From SZUA-430 sp964638635 (GTDB lineage: Bacteria; Pseudomonadota; Alphaproteobacteria; Micropepsales; Micropepsaceae), in contig CAZXAQ010000128.1 in assembly GCA_964638635.1 (NCBI GenBank), positions 1 through 8,510 on the forward strand: 8,510 nucleotides of DNA, given 5' to 3'. The notes beneath the pieces were generated by a model, which ran no database searches, was not told where the DNA came from, and saw only the letters and a program-made list of their open reading frames with translations. Made by a program: the position numbers and the translations under genes. The stretch's first letter is position 1. Each line of letters opens with the position of its first letter. Positions 1-6,181 of this stretch are shown piece by piece.

Positions 1-1203
1 CGCTACTTCCAGATCGCGCCTTGCTTCCGCGATGAAGACGCGCGCGCCGACCGCTCACCGGGCGAGTTCTATCAGCTCGATTTGGAGATGAGCTTCGTTA
101 CGCAGGAGGACGTGTTCGCGGCTGTCGAACCCGTGCTGCGCGGCACGTTCGAAGAGTTCGCGAACGGGCGCACGATCAATCCGGGGCCGTTCCCGCGTAT
201 TCCCTACGCGGAGTCGATGCTGAAGTACGGATCGGATAAGCCGGACTTGCGCAACCCGATCGTGATCGCGGATGTGAGCGCGGAGTTCGCGGACGCGAGC
301 GTCGAGTTCAAGGCGTTCAAGAGCGTCGTCGCGGCGGGCGGTGTTGTGCGCGCGATTCCGGCGCCTGGTGCCGGTTCGCAACCGCGTTCGTTCTTCGACA
401 AGCTGAACGACTGGGCGCGCAGTGAGATGAAGGCGCCGGGCCTCGGCTACGTCACGTTTGAGGACGAGGGCGGCAAGCTCGCCGGGAAGGGACCGATCGC
501 GAAGTTTATTCCCGAGCCCGTTCTGGCGCGGCTGGCGCAGAAGACGGGCGTGAAGGCGGGCGATGCGCTGTTCTTCTCGGCCGGCAAGGCGGATGCGGCG
601 GCGAAGCTTGCGGGTGCGGCGCGCACGCGGATCGGCAACGAGCTGCAGCTGAAGGCTTCGCCCTATTACGATTTCCATTTCTGCTGGGTCGTCGATTTCC
701 CGATGTACGAGTGGAACGAGGAAGAAAAGAAGATCGACTTCAGCCACAACCCGTTCTCGATGCCGAACTTTGCGCATGACGCGTTCTTGAAGCTCGACAA
801 GGCGGACGAGAAGACGATTCTCGGCATCACGGCGTTCCAGTACGACATCGTGTGCAACGGCATCGAACTGTCGTCGGGCGCGATCCGCAACCACAAGCCC
901 GAGATCATGATCAAGGCGTTCGACATCGCGGGCTATCCGCAGTCGGTGGTCGAGCAAAAATTCGGCGGTATGCTGAACGCGTTCCGCTATGGCGCGCCGC
1001 CGCACGGCGGCACCGCACCCGGCGTCGACCGCATCGTGATGCTGATCGCGGGCGAAGAAAATCTTCGCGAGGTCACGATGTTCCCGATGAACCAGCGGGC
1101 GGAAGACCTGATGATGGGTGCGCCGAGCGAACCGCTGCCGAAGCAGCTGCGCGAGGCGAACATCCGCGTGGTGCTGCCGGAGGCGGCGAGAGCATCGTCA
1201 TAG
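1..1203 (+). CDS. aspS: Aspartyl-tRNA synthetase, C-terminal part (5' end outside window)
   Basis: Class II aminoacyl-tRNA synthetase that charges tRNA with aspartate in the cytoplasm. The reading frame is open from base 1 and gives 400 residues; bacterial AspRS is near 590, so the N-terminal OB-fold anticodon-binding domain and the first part of the core lie upstream. Visible are the motif 2 region (FRDEDARADRSPGEFYQLD, residues 9-27 of the fragment), the bacterial GAD insertion at about 90-215, the core strand with NPFSMP, and motif 3 (GAPPHGGTAPGVDR, 331-344) whose arginine binds ATP. The ending FPMNQRAEDLMMGAPSEP is of the kind I associate with alphaproteobacterial AspRS. No frameshift is seen. 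An ATG at 82 is internal, not the start. Whether the enzyme also mischarges tRNA-Asn cannot be judged without the N-terminus. The stop is followed after 30 bases by a REPIN-like element. Confidence 0.97.
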   Translation, partial: RYFQIAPCFRDEDARADRSPGEFYQLDLEMSFVTQEDVFAAVEPVLRGTFEEFANGRTINPGPFPRIPYAESMLKYGSDKPDLRNPIVIADVSAEFADASVEFKAFKSVVAAGGVVRAIPAPGAGSQPRSFFDKLNDWARSEMKAPGLGYVTFEDEGGKLAGKGPIAKFIPEPVLARLAQKTGVKAGDALFFSAGKADAAAKLAGAARTRIGNELQLKASPYYDFHFCWVVDFPMYEWNEEEKKIDFSHNPFSMPNFAHDAFLKLDKADEKTILGITAFQYDIVCNGIELSSGAIRNHKPEIMIKAFDIAGYPQSVVEQKFGGMLNAFRYGAPPHGGTAPGVDRIVMLIAGEENLREVTMFPMNQRAEDLMMGAPSEPLPKQLREANIRVVLPEAARASS

Positions 1204-1233
1204 AGCGAGGCCTAGAACGTGGTTCGCTGATCG

Positions 1234-1326
1234 TGGGAGCGCGGGCGCCCCGCCCGCTCTTTTGGGCATCTCGATCGCTCCGTGTACGGAGATTCAGCAA
1301 GTGCGGGCGGGACGCCCGCGCTCCCA
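1234..1326. repeat. REPIN-like element: two REP units in inverted orientation
   Basis: Two 24-base arms, 1234-1257 and 1303-1326, are reverse complements with one mismatch (23 of 24). Each arm has GGAG next to its own perfect 7-bp hairpin: GCGGGCG/CGCCCGC with a 3-base loop (stems 1241-1247 with 1251-1257, and 1303-1309 with 1313-1319). A 45-base spacer (1258-1302) holds a further small inverted repeat, CTCCGT/ACGGAG (1278-1291). A GGAG or GTAG tetranucleotide beside an imperfect palindrome is the known layout of bacterial REP sequences. Two REPs in inverse orientation form a REPIN, which RAYT (Y1-type) transposases are thought to mobilise. No RAYT gene is in this window. The copy sits in the gap between aspS and the DUF502 gene, the usual extragenic location. 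Structure is seen directly; the REPIN name is by family knowledge. Confidence 0.85.
1241..1263 (+). terminator. Possible aspS terminator formed by the left REP arm
   Basis: The 7-bp all-GC hairpin GCGGGCG-CCC-CGCCCGC is followed directly by TCTTTT at 1258-1263, starting 37 bases after the aspS stop. This resembles an intrinsic terminator, though the U-tract is short and interrupted. The mobile repeat may therefore double as the end of the aspS transcript. This is inference from shape only. Confidence 0.4.
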
Positions 1327-1370
1327 GGGCCAGCGCCTCGCTTCACATGCGGTGCCCTACGAAAGACGTC

Positions 1371-1375
1371 GGAGG
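1371..1375 (+). promoter_or_regulatory. Ribosome binding site deciding a GTG start
   Basis: GGAGG lies 5 bases before GTG at 1381. It decides the start of the DUF502 gene against the in-frame upstream ATG at 1282, which lies inside the REPIN spacer and has no such site. Confidence 0.8.
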
Positions 1376-1380
1376 TTACG

Positions 1381-2007
1381 GTGGCACGGATTGGACGCAT
1401 CTTTTTGGCGGGCGTGTTGGTGCTGTTGCCGCTTGCGGTGACAGTTGGCGTCATTGCGTGGGTGGTATCGCTGCTCGTGACGTACGCGGGGCCGAACAGT
1501 TGGTTCGGGCGGGTGTTGGTGTCCGTCGGGCTGAAGGTCGACGACGATGTGGTTGCGCCGTACGCGATCGGATTGCTGCTGGTTTTGAGCGTGATCTTTC
1601 TGATCGGTCTGTTTGTCGAGCACGAGATCGGAACGTGGGTCGGTGCGTCGTTCGATCGGCTGATCCGGCGCATTCCGGTGGTGTCGAGCATCTATGATCT
1701 GTCGGCGCGCTTCACGTCGATGGTCGACCGGAAGGGCGGCGGCGAACTGAAGGGCATGAGCCCGGTGTGGTGCTTCTTCGGTGGCGAGAAAGGCGCTGCG
1801 GTGTTGGCGCTGCTGGCGTCGCCGACGCCGATCAAGATCGGTGGGTTGGACTACATGGGCGTGCTTGTTCCGTCAGCGCCTGTGCCGGTCGGCGGGGCGC
1901 TGATCTATGTGCCGTCGTCGTGGATCAAGCCTGCGGACGGCGGCGTCGAGAATTTGATGAACGTGTATGTCTCGATGGGCGTCACGCCGCCGAAGGGGCT
2001 TGCCTAG
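1381..2007 (+). CDS. DUF502 family inner-membrane protein
   Basis: A 208-residue protein of the DUF502 (COG2928) family of uncharacterised bacterial membrane proteins. Two hydrophobic segments are clear, at about residues 7-33 and 59-79. The characteristic stretch follows (FVEHEIGTWVGASFDRLI, then RRIPVVSSIYDLSARF), and then a soluble C-terminal region with MGVLVPSAPVPVGGALIYVP. The start is GTG at 1381 with GGAGG 5 bases upstream; the protein then begins VARIGRIFLAG, directly before the first membrane segment, as expected for the family. The frame is open upstream to an ATG at 1282, but those 33 residues are translated REPIN sequence and should not be counted. Biochemical function is unknown. 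No convincing promoter was found between the REPIN and the start, so readthrough from aspS is possible. Family assignment is firm. Confidence 0.92.
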   Translation: MARIGRIFLAGVLVLLPLAVTVGVIAWVVSLLVTYAGPNSWFGRVLVSVGLKVDDDVVAPYAIGLLLVLSVIFLIGLFVEHEIGTWVGASFDRLIRRIPVVSSIYDLSARFTSMVDRKGGGELKGMSPVWCFFGGEKGAAVLALLASPTPIKIGGLDYMGVLVPSAPVPVGGALIYVPSSWIKPADGGVENLMNVYVSMGVTPPKGLA

Positions 2008-2066
2008 CTGCCGAAGCAATTGAGCGAGGCGTGCAACTGCCTAGTGCCGCCCGACGCGGCGAAAGA

Positions 2067-2097
2067 GAGGCGCGCGCACTCCCTGTGCACGCGCCTC
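2067..2097. terminator. Hairpin terminator between convergent genes
   Basis: Arms of 13 bases, GAGGCGCGCGCAC (2067-2079) and GTGCACGCGCCTC (2085-2097), pair around a TCCCT loop. The single imperfect pair is C-A on the + strand but a permitted G-U on the - strand. The - strand copy is followed by TCTTTC, so it fits best as the terminator of the DUF4242 gene, whose stop is 7 bases away. It also lies 59 bases behind the DUF502 stop and may stop both transcripts. Confidence 0.7.
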
Positions 2098-2103
2098 AAT
2101 CAG

Positions 2104-2376
2104 TCAGTGATAGAAGTACGGATCCAGCACGCGCACTTCGGTGATGCGCGTGATGGGAAGGCCGTTCTTTTGTGCCACGGCGCGAATCGCTTCCGGGTTC
2201 GGGCCGTCGTAGATGCAGTAGGTGTGGCGCTTGTCGGTCGAGACGTAGGAGTGCACCCACGTCACGCCGTTTTCGGCATTGCGGCCGACGACGCCGCAGA
2301 CCGCCTTCTCGCCGTCGTTGGTCATGGGAATGTTGAGGCCGTCCGGGAACGTGCGTTCGATCAGATAACGGGTCAT
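2104..2376 (-). CDS. DUF4242 family small protein
   Basis: A 90-residue cytoplasmic protein beginning MTRYLIERTFPDGL and carrying the family core TWVHSYVSTDKRHTYCIYDG followed by NPEAIRAVAQKNGLPITRI, which places it in DUF4242. These are small ferredoxin-like-fold proteins. From memory, a Streptomyces member binds nickel; whether this one binds metal is not shown here, although His and Cys in the WVHSYV...YCIY core could serve. The start is the ATG at 2374-2376, with AAGGAG (complement 2384-2389) 7 bases upstream. The frame stays open further upstream but has no family similarity there, so the longer version is rejected. It is divergent from the LuxR-type regulator at 2533, and its ribosome binding site is part of one copy of a three-copy repeat. 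Regulation by that neighbour is therefore plausible but inferred. A hairpin lies just behind the stop. Confidence 0.88.
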   Translation of the reverse strand: MTRYLIERTFPDGLNIPMTNDGEKAVCGVVGRNAENGVTWVHSYVSTDKRHTYCIYDGPNPEAIRAVAQKNGLPITRITEVRVLDPYFYH

Positions 2377-2383
2377 TTCAAGT

Positions 2384-2398
2384 CTCCTTGGTTTGCGG
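2384..2398 (+). repeat. CTCC-N4-TTTGCGG repeat, copy 1
   Basis: Reads CTCC-TTGG-TTTGCGG on the + strand. On the - strand it is CCGCAAA-CCAA-GGAG, and this GGAG is the core of the DUF4242 ribosome binding site. A protein bound here could block both transcription and exposure of that site. Copies 2 and 3 lie 65 and 87 bases further on in the same orientation. Its role as an operator is inferred. Confidence 0.5.
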
Positions 2399-2448
2399 TA
2401 AGGCGAGTGAGAAGATGGCCGAAAGGGTGCGCCGGCGCGTCGGCGGCT

Positions 2449-2463
2449 CTCCCCATTTTGCGG
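2449..2463 (+). repeat. CTCC-N4-TTTGCGG repeat, copy 2
   Basis: Reads CTCC-CCAT-TTTGCGG. The eleven fixed bases are identical to the other two copies and only the central four differ. It starts 22 bases before copy 3, about two helical turns, so copies 2 and 3 would face the same side of the DNA. Candidate operator half-site. Confidence 0.55.
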
Positions 2464-2470
2464 TTCGCAG

Positions 2471-2485
2471 CTCCCTAATTTGCGG
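2471..2485 (+). repeat. CTCC-N4-TTTGCGG repeat, copy 3
   Basis: Reads CTCC-CTAA-TTTGCGG, ending 47 bases before the start codon of the LuxR-type regulator. With copy 2 it forms a spaced direct repeat. If the regulator binds here it could control its own gene as well as the divergent DUF4242 gene. Inference from position and repetition. Confidence 0.55.
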
Positions 2486-2519
2486 ATTCCGGGCGGCTTT
2501 TCTTCGCCATCCGAGGCCT

Positions 2520-2525
2520 TATTCT
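2520..2525 (+). promoter_or_regulatory. Possible -10 box for a leaderless regulator transcript
   Basis: TATTCT lies 7 bases before the ATG at 2533, and the gene has no good Shine-Dalgarno sequence (only GGCGAG). Transcription would begin at or next to the start codon, giving a leaderless mRNA, which alphaproteobacteria are known to use. The upstream -35 region is poor, so this is a weak call. Confidence 0.25.
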
Positions 2526-2532
2526 GGCGAGC

Positions 2533-5127
2533 ATGCACCTTTTGGAGCGCGATACACTGCTGGCCCAGCTCGACGACTGCCTCGCCGCAGCACGCGCCGG
2601 CCACGGGCGGCTTGTCTCTCTGGAGGGCGAGGCGGGGGTCGGCAAGACTGCGCTTGCGCAGGCGTTCGCGGCGCGGGCCCGAGGCCAGGTTCGCGTGCTT
2701 TGGGGGGCTTGCGAGGATTTGTCGACCCCCGATCCGTTGGGACCGCTTTACGACATTGCGCGAGACGCAGGGTGGCGCTTCGCAGGCGACGCCGGGGCAT
2801 CACGACTTGCTCTGTTCTCCGAAGCGCTCGGCGTCATCGCCAAGTCGCCGACGCTTGCGGTGATCGAGGACGCGCATTGGTCCGACGACGCCACATTGGA
2901 CTTCGTGCGCTATTGCGGACGACGGATCGCGACCGTGCCAGTGCTATTGCTGCTCACCGCGCGGGACGAGGAAGCCGCCGCGCGAAGCAGGGTTCGGCGC
3001 GCGCTGGTCGATGTGCCGGCGGCGGCACGCGTGCGGCTGGAGGTGCCCCGGCTCAGTGAGGCGGCCGTTGCGGCCATGGCCCGGCCGGCGGGTCGTGACG
3101 GCGCGCAATTGTTCGCCGCGACCGCCGGCAACGCGTTCTTCTTGTCGGAGGCGCTTCGTGCGGACGGTTTGCCGGCGAACGTGCGCGATGCTGTGTTGCA
3201 GCGGGCCGAGCGCCTTTCCCAAGTTGGACGTCACGCGCTCGATGTCGCGTCCGTTGTGCCGCGGCGGATCGAAGGCTGGCTGCTGGAAGCGGTCGGCGGT
3301 GCGGGCGTTGCGTCGGGCGTAGAGGCGTGCGTGGCATCGGGACTGCTGATCGCCCAAGGCGACGCCTATTCGTTTCGACACGAACTTGCGCGCCGCGCCA
3401 TCGAAGACGCGCTGACGGCGCCGGAGAGGCGTCGGCTGAATCGCTTTGCGCTGGACGCGCTACGCGAGCGGATGCCGACCGCGGTCGCGCGCTTATCGCA
3501 CCACGCGCAAGCGGCGAACGACGTCGAGGCGGTACGCATGTTCGCGCCGCGCGCGGGGGCAGAGGCTGCGCGCGTGGGTGCGCATCGCGAGGCGGCGCGG
3601 CACTACGAGGCGGCGCTCGCACATGCGCAAGGCGCGTCGGCGGAGCTGCGGGCCGAACTCTACGAGAAGGCGGCGTTCGAGCTGCATCTGATCGGGCGTA
3701 TGGATGACGCGATCGCGGCGCAACGCAACCTGCTGGCGCTCAGGCGCGCGAGCGGAGATGCGCGCGGCGAGGGCGACGCATTGCGCTGGTTGTCGCGCCT
3801 TTCGTATCTCGCGGGCGATCGAGTGTCGGCGGATACGTTCGCGGACGAAGCTGTCGGCGTACTCGAAAAGCTGCCCGAAGGGCCGGAGCTGGCGACCGCC
3901 TATGCGAACAAATCACACTTGGGCATGCTCGCTGACGACTGCGCGGACGCGGAACGGTGGGGCGAAAAAGCGATTGCGCTCGCCGAACGCTTCGGCCGTC
4001 AAGACATCGTCACGAGCACGCTGAACAATGTCGGGACCGCGCTTCAATGGCGCGACGAAGACCTTGGGCGTGCGAAGTTGGAACGCAGTCTGGCTCTGGC
4101 GCTTCAGCACGACTATCCGGAACATGCGGCGCGGACCTACACGAACGCGGCCTGCCTTGAGGTCAATCTGCGCAGGCATCGCCGTGCGCACGCGCTCCTT
4201 GACGCTGGGATTGCCTACTGCATCGAGCGCGATCTCGACACGTGGCGCGACTACATGAGCGGCTGGTTGGCGGAGCTGCACTTGCGCGAAGGAAATTTCG
4301 ATGAGGCGGCGCAGGCGGCCCTCTTTGTGCTCAACAACCCGAACGCGTCGGCGCTGATGCGGTTTCCCGCGGCTGCGGCGCTGGCGCGCACGCGGCTCAG
4401 ACGCGGAGATCCCGATGCCGATGGACCGTTCGGAGAGGTCGCGGCATTCATGACGAAGGGCATGGAGGCGCAACGCTTTCTGCTTTACGCGGCGATCGCG
4501 GCCGAGCGCGCTTGGCTGAGCGGCGAGAACGTCGATGAGGCGATGGCATTGCTCCACCGCGCGCAACCGATTGCTGACAAGGCCGGCAATAGCTGGGCGA
4601 TGGGTGAAGTTGCGTTCTGGCGGTGGAAGTTCGGCGACAAGTGTGAGACGCCTCCGCGCGCGGCGCAGCCACACAAGCTTCAGTTGGACGGCGATTGGAA
4701 GGCGGCCGCTGCCGCGTGGGCCGCTCTGCCCGCGCCGTTCGAAGAGGCGATGGCGCTGCTCGACGGCGATGAGGCGGCGCAACGCCGTGGGCTGAAGCTC
4801 CTCGACGACTTCGGTGTGGCTGCGGCCGCGGAACGTGCACGTGCAGATTTGCGGGCGCGCGGCGTCAAGAACATCGCGCGTGGTCCGCGCGCCAGCACCC
4901 GCGCGAACGCGGCCGGTCTGACGAAGCGACAAATGGATGTGCTCGGCCTGATCGACCGAGGCTTGTCGAATGCGGAGATTGCCGAGAAGCTGTTCGTCTC
5001 GGCCAAGACCGTCGACCATCACGTGTCGGCCATCTTGACCAAGCTTGAGGCCGGCTCGCGTGGTGAAGCCGCGGCGATCGCACGCGAAGCGGGATTGCTG
5101 TCCAGCGCTGCGCCCGAACCGCGCTAA
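2533..5127 (+). CDS. Large AAA-ATPase/LuxR-type transcriptional regulator (LAL/MalT-like)
   Basis: An 864-residue signal-responsive regulator, a normal length for this class. The start MHLLERDTLLAQLDDCLAAA matches the usual beginning of the family and supports ATG 2533. Walker A is GEAGVGKT (32-39). Walker B is LAVIEDAHW (108-116), followed by a sensor-like LLLLTARDEE. The middle, roughly 350-640, is alpha-helical and TPR-like, with repeated pairs of Ala/Leu-rich helices. The C-terminal end has the conserved lead RGPRASTRANAAGLTKRQ, then a LuxR/FixJ-type helix-turn-helix at about 795-855 with recognition helix near SAKTVDHHVSAILTKL. Such proteins use ATP and an inducer bound by the repeat domain to oligomerise and activate transcription; the inducer is unknown. 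It diverges from the DUF4242 gene, its most likely target. Its stop codon overlaps the stop of the convergent gene at 5124 by 4 bases. Confidence 0.93.
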   Translation: MHLLERDTLLAQLDDCLAAARAGHGRLVSLEGEAGVGKTALAQAFAARARGQVRVLWGACEDLSTPDPLGPLYDIARDAGWRFAGDAGASRLALFSEALGVIAKSPTLAVIEDAHWSDDATLDFVRYCGRRIATVPVLLLLTARDEEAAARSRVRRALVDVPAAARVRLEVPRLSEAAVAAMARPAGRDGAQLFAATAGNAFFLSEALRADGLPANVRDAVLQRAERLSQVGRHALDVASVVPRRIEGWLLEAVGGAGVASGVEACVASGLLIAQGDAYSFRHELARRAIEDALTAPERRRLNRFALDALRERMPTAVARLSHHAQAANDVEAVRMFAPRAGAEAARVGAHREAARHYEAALAHAQGASAELRAELYEKAAFELHLIGRMDDAIAAQRNLLALRRASGDARGEGDALRWLSRLSYLAGDRVSADTFADEAVGVLEKLPEGPELATAYANKSHLGMLADDCADAERWGEKAIALAERFGRQDIVTSTLNNVGTALQWRDEDLGRAKLERSLALALQHDYPEHAARTYTNAACLEVNLRRHRRAHALLDAGIAYCIERDLDTWRDYMSGWLAELHLREGNFDEAAQAALFVLNNPNASALMRFPAAAALARTRLRRGDPDADGPFGEVAAFMTKGMEAQRFLLYAAIAAERAWLSGENVDEAMALLHRAQPIADKAGNSWAMGEVAFWRWKFGDKCETPPRAAQPHKLQLDGDWKAAAAAWAALPAPFEEAMALLDGDEAAQRRGLKLLDDFGVAAAAERARADLRARGVKNIARGPRASTRANAAGLTKRQMDVLGLIDRGLSNAEIAEKLFVSAKTVDHHVSAILTKLEAGSRGEAAAIAREAGLLSSAAPEPR

Positions 5128-6032
5128 GGCGTCTCGCTGACCGCGGCGACGCTGTCCCATTTGCCGTGGAGGACGGCAAGGACGACGCCCGCGGTGTCGT
5201 TGATGGCGTCGGCGAGTTCGGCGCGGATGGTGCCTTCGCGGATGCGGTTCGTCCAGAGTTCGGGTTCGCCGTTCAGCTGGCGGAACCAGTATTGCAGCGC
5301 CTTGGTCGCGTGCTCGTTGTCGGCTCTTGCGAAGTCGACGATCAGCGGGGCGCGGGCTTGCGGGTCGTCGGGGTCCGTCGAGGGCCAGGTAATGAGCAGC
5401 GGGCCGCTGAGATACGCGATATCGGCTTTTGTGGCGATCGAGCGGGCGAGGCTGTGGTCGTACCAGTCGATCAGGTCGTCGCAGCGGCGGTTCTTGAACG
5501 CGTATTCGATCTGCCAGCGCTCGACGACGCCGGAGATCGGCCAATAGGTCATCAGAACTTCCGCGGTCTCGGCGCTTTCGGGGGCCATGTAGTCGAGTTG
5601 GGCGAGCGTGATTTGGCAGAAGCGGCGCTGTACGGCGCGATCGTCTTCGGTCACGGCGGCGCGCGGGATCAGCACGAAGCCGAACGCCTTTGTGGTGTCG
5701 ATGCGCATCGTGCCGCGCTGGAAGTAGCTCACCACCTTTTGCAGGTTCGCGGTGCTGCTTGCTGCGAAGCCGGTGATGAGGCGGCCGCCGCTGCCGGTCG
5801 GTGCGGGCGCGGATGGTGCAGGCGCGGACGGCGCTGGGAGCGGCTTGGGAAGTGCTGGGTGCGCGCAGCGCGGGTCTTGCGCCGGGTTGCCGGGCGGGCA
5901 GTTGGGGGGAAGCGTCGGCGAAAGGATCGGCGCGTTGACCGGTTGGCCGGACGAAACGGATTGCGCGAATGCGGGCGTTGCAAGTGGCGCGAGCATCAGC
6001 GCCGCGACGGCAGCCATACGAAATGCGGTCAT
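5124..6032 (-). CDS. Secreted protein of unknown function with proline-rich linker
   Basis: A 302-residue protein that I do not recognise. It has a clear signal peptide (MTAFRMAAVAALMLAPLATP, then AFA before Q24), so it is predicted to be exported to the periplasm or beyond. Next comes a proline-rich, likely disordered stretch (about 24-83) with a Cys pair at 45 and 56 and the repeat APSAP-APSAP-APT. A globular domain follows (about 84-302), with an aromatic-rich middle, two further Cys (RRFCQITL and RRCDD) and no catalytic motif I can name. Start: ATG at 6030-6032 with GAGGG (complement 6037-6041) 4 bases upstream, placing the signal peptide at the very N-terminus; the longer open frame to 6116 has none of these features. 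It converges on the LuxR-type gene with a 4-base overlap and diverges from the metallopeptidase gene. The coding call is firm, the function open. Confidence 0.85.
   Translation of the reverse strand: MTAFRMAAVAALMLAPLATPAFAQSVSSGQPVNAPILSPTLPPNCPPGNPAQDPRCAHPALPKPLPAPSAPAPSAPAPTGSGGRLITGFAASSTANLQKVVSYFQRGTMRIDTTKAFGFVLIPRAAVTEDDRAVQRRFCQITLAQLDYMAPESAETAEVLMTYWPISGVVERWQIEYAFKNRRCDDLIDWYDHSLARSIATKADIAYLSGPLLITWPSTDPDDPQARAPLIVDFARADNEHATKALQYWFRQLNGEPELWTNRIREGTIRAELADAINDTAGVVLAVLHGKWDSVAAVSETP
5800..5829. repeat. 15-bp tandem repeat encoding the Pro-Ala linker
   Basis: Two 15-base units, 5800-5814 and 5815-5829, match at 13 of 15 positions, with a more diverged third unit behind. The period equals five codons, so gain or loss of units would change linker length without a frameshift. 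It encodes the APSAP-type repeat of the secreted protein. Confidence 0.6.
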
Positions 6033-6120
6033 GGGTCCCTCGCCTTGAAGGCGCGCGAGAATCAATTCGTGCAAGGATGGGGGAGGGGGCGTGGCGGCGC
6101 AACGGCCGGTCTCCAAGCCT

Positions 6121-6150
6121 TTGACATTGTTTGGCTCTTGGCGCGATCTT
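6121..6150 (+). promoter_or_regulatory. Possible promoter of the metallopeptidase gene
   Basis: A perfect -35 hexamer TTGACA (6121-6126) is followed after 18 bases by GATCTT (6145-6150), a poor -10 that agrees at 3 of 6 positions. The -35 is convincing, the -10 is not. It lies 31 bases before the gene's start codon. Confidence 0.4.
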
Positions 6151-6159
6151 GGGCGCGAT
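6137..6159 (+). repeat. Short tandem repeat over the putative -10
   Basis: CTTGGCGCGAT (6137-6147) is followed immediately by CTTGGGCGCGAT (6148-6159), the same unit with one extra G. It covers the position where a -10 would lie. It could be an operator or a chance duplication. Confidence 0.4.
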
Positions 6160-6181
6160 CAGATAAGCGAGGAGCAATTCC

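Noticed and set aside
55..1005. 316-codon open frame on the - strand
   Set aside because: It is antisense to aspS, whose identity is certain; the composition is Arg/Leu-rich without motifs.
1234..1326. CRISPR-like or insertion-sequence terminal repeat reading of the inverted arms
   Set aside because: There are only two arms, inverted rather than direct, with self-palindromic halves and no transposase; a REPIN explains all of this.
852..1697. 281-codon open frame on the + strand
   Set aside because: It overlaps the end of aspS, the REPIN and the start of the DUF502 gene in a wrong frame and gives Arg-rich nonsense.
2388..3059. 223-codon open frame on the + strand overlapping the regulator start
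   Set aside because: It is out of frame with the recognised ATPase, whose Walker A and B motifs lie in the other frame; no similarity is seen.
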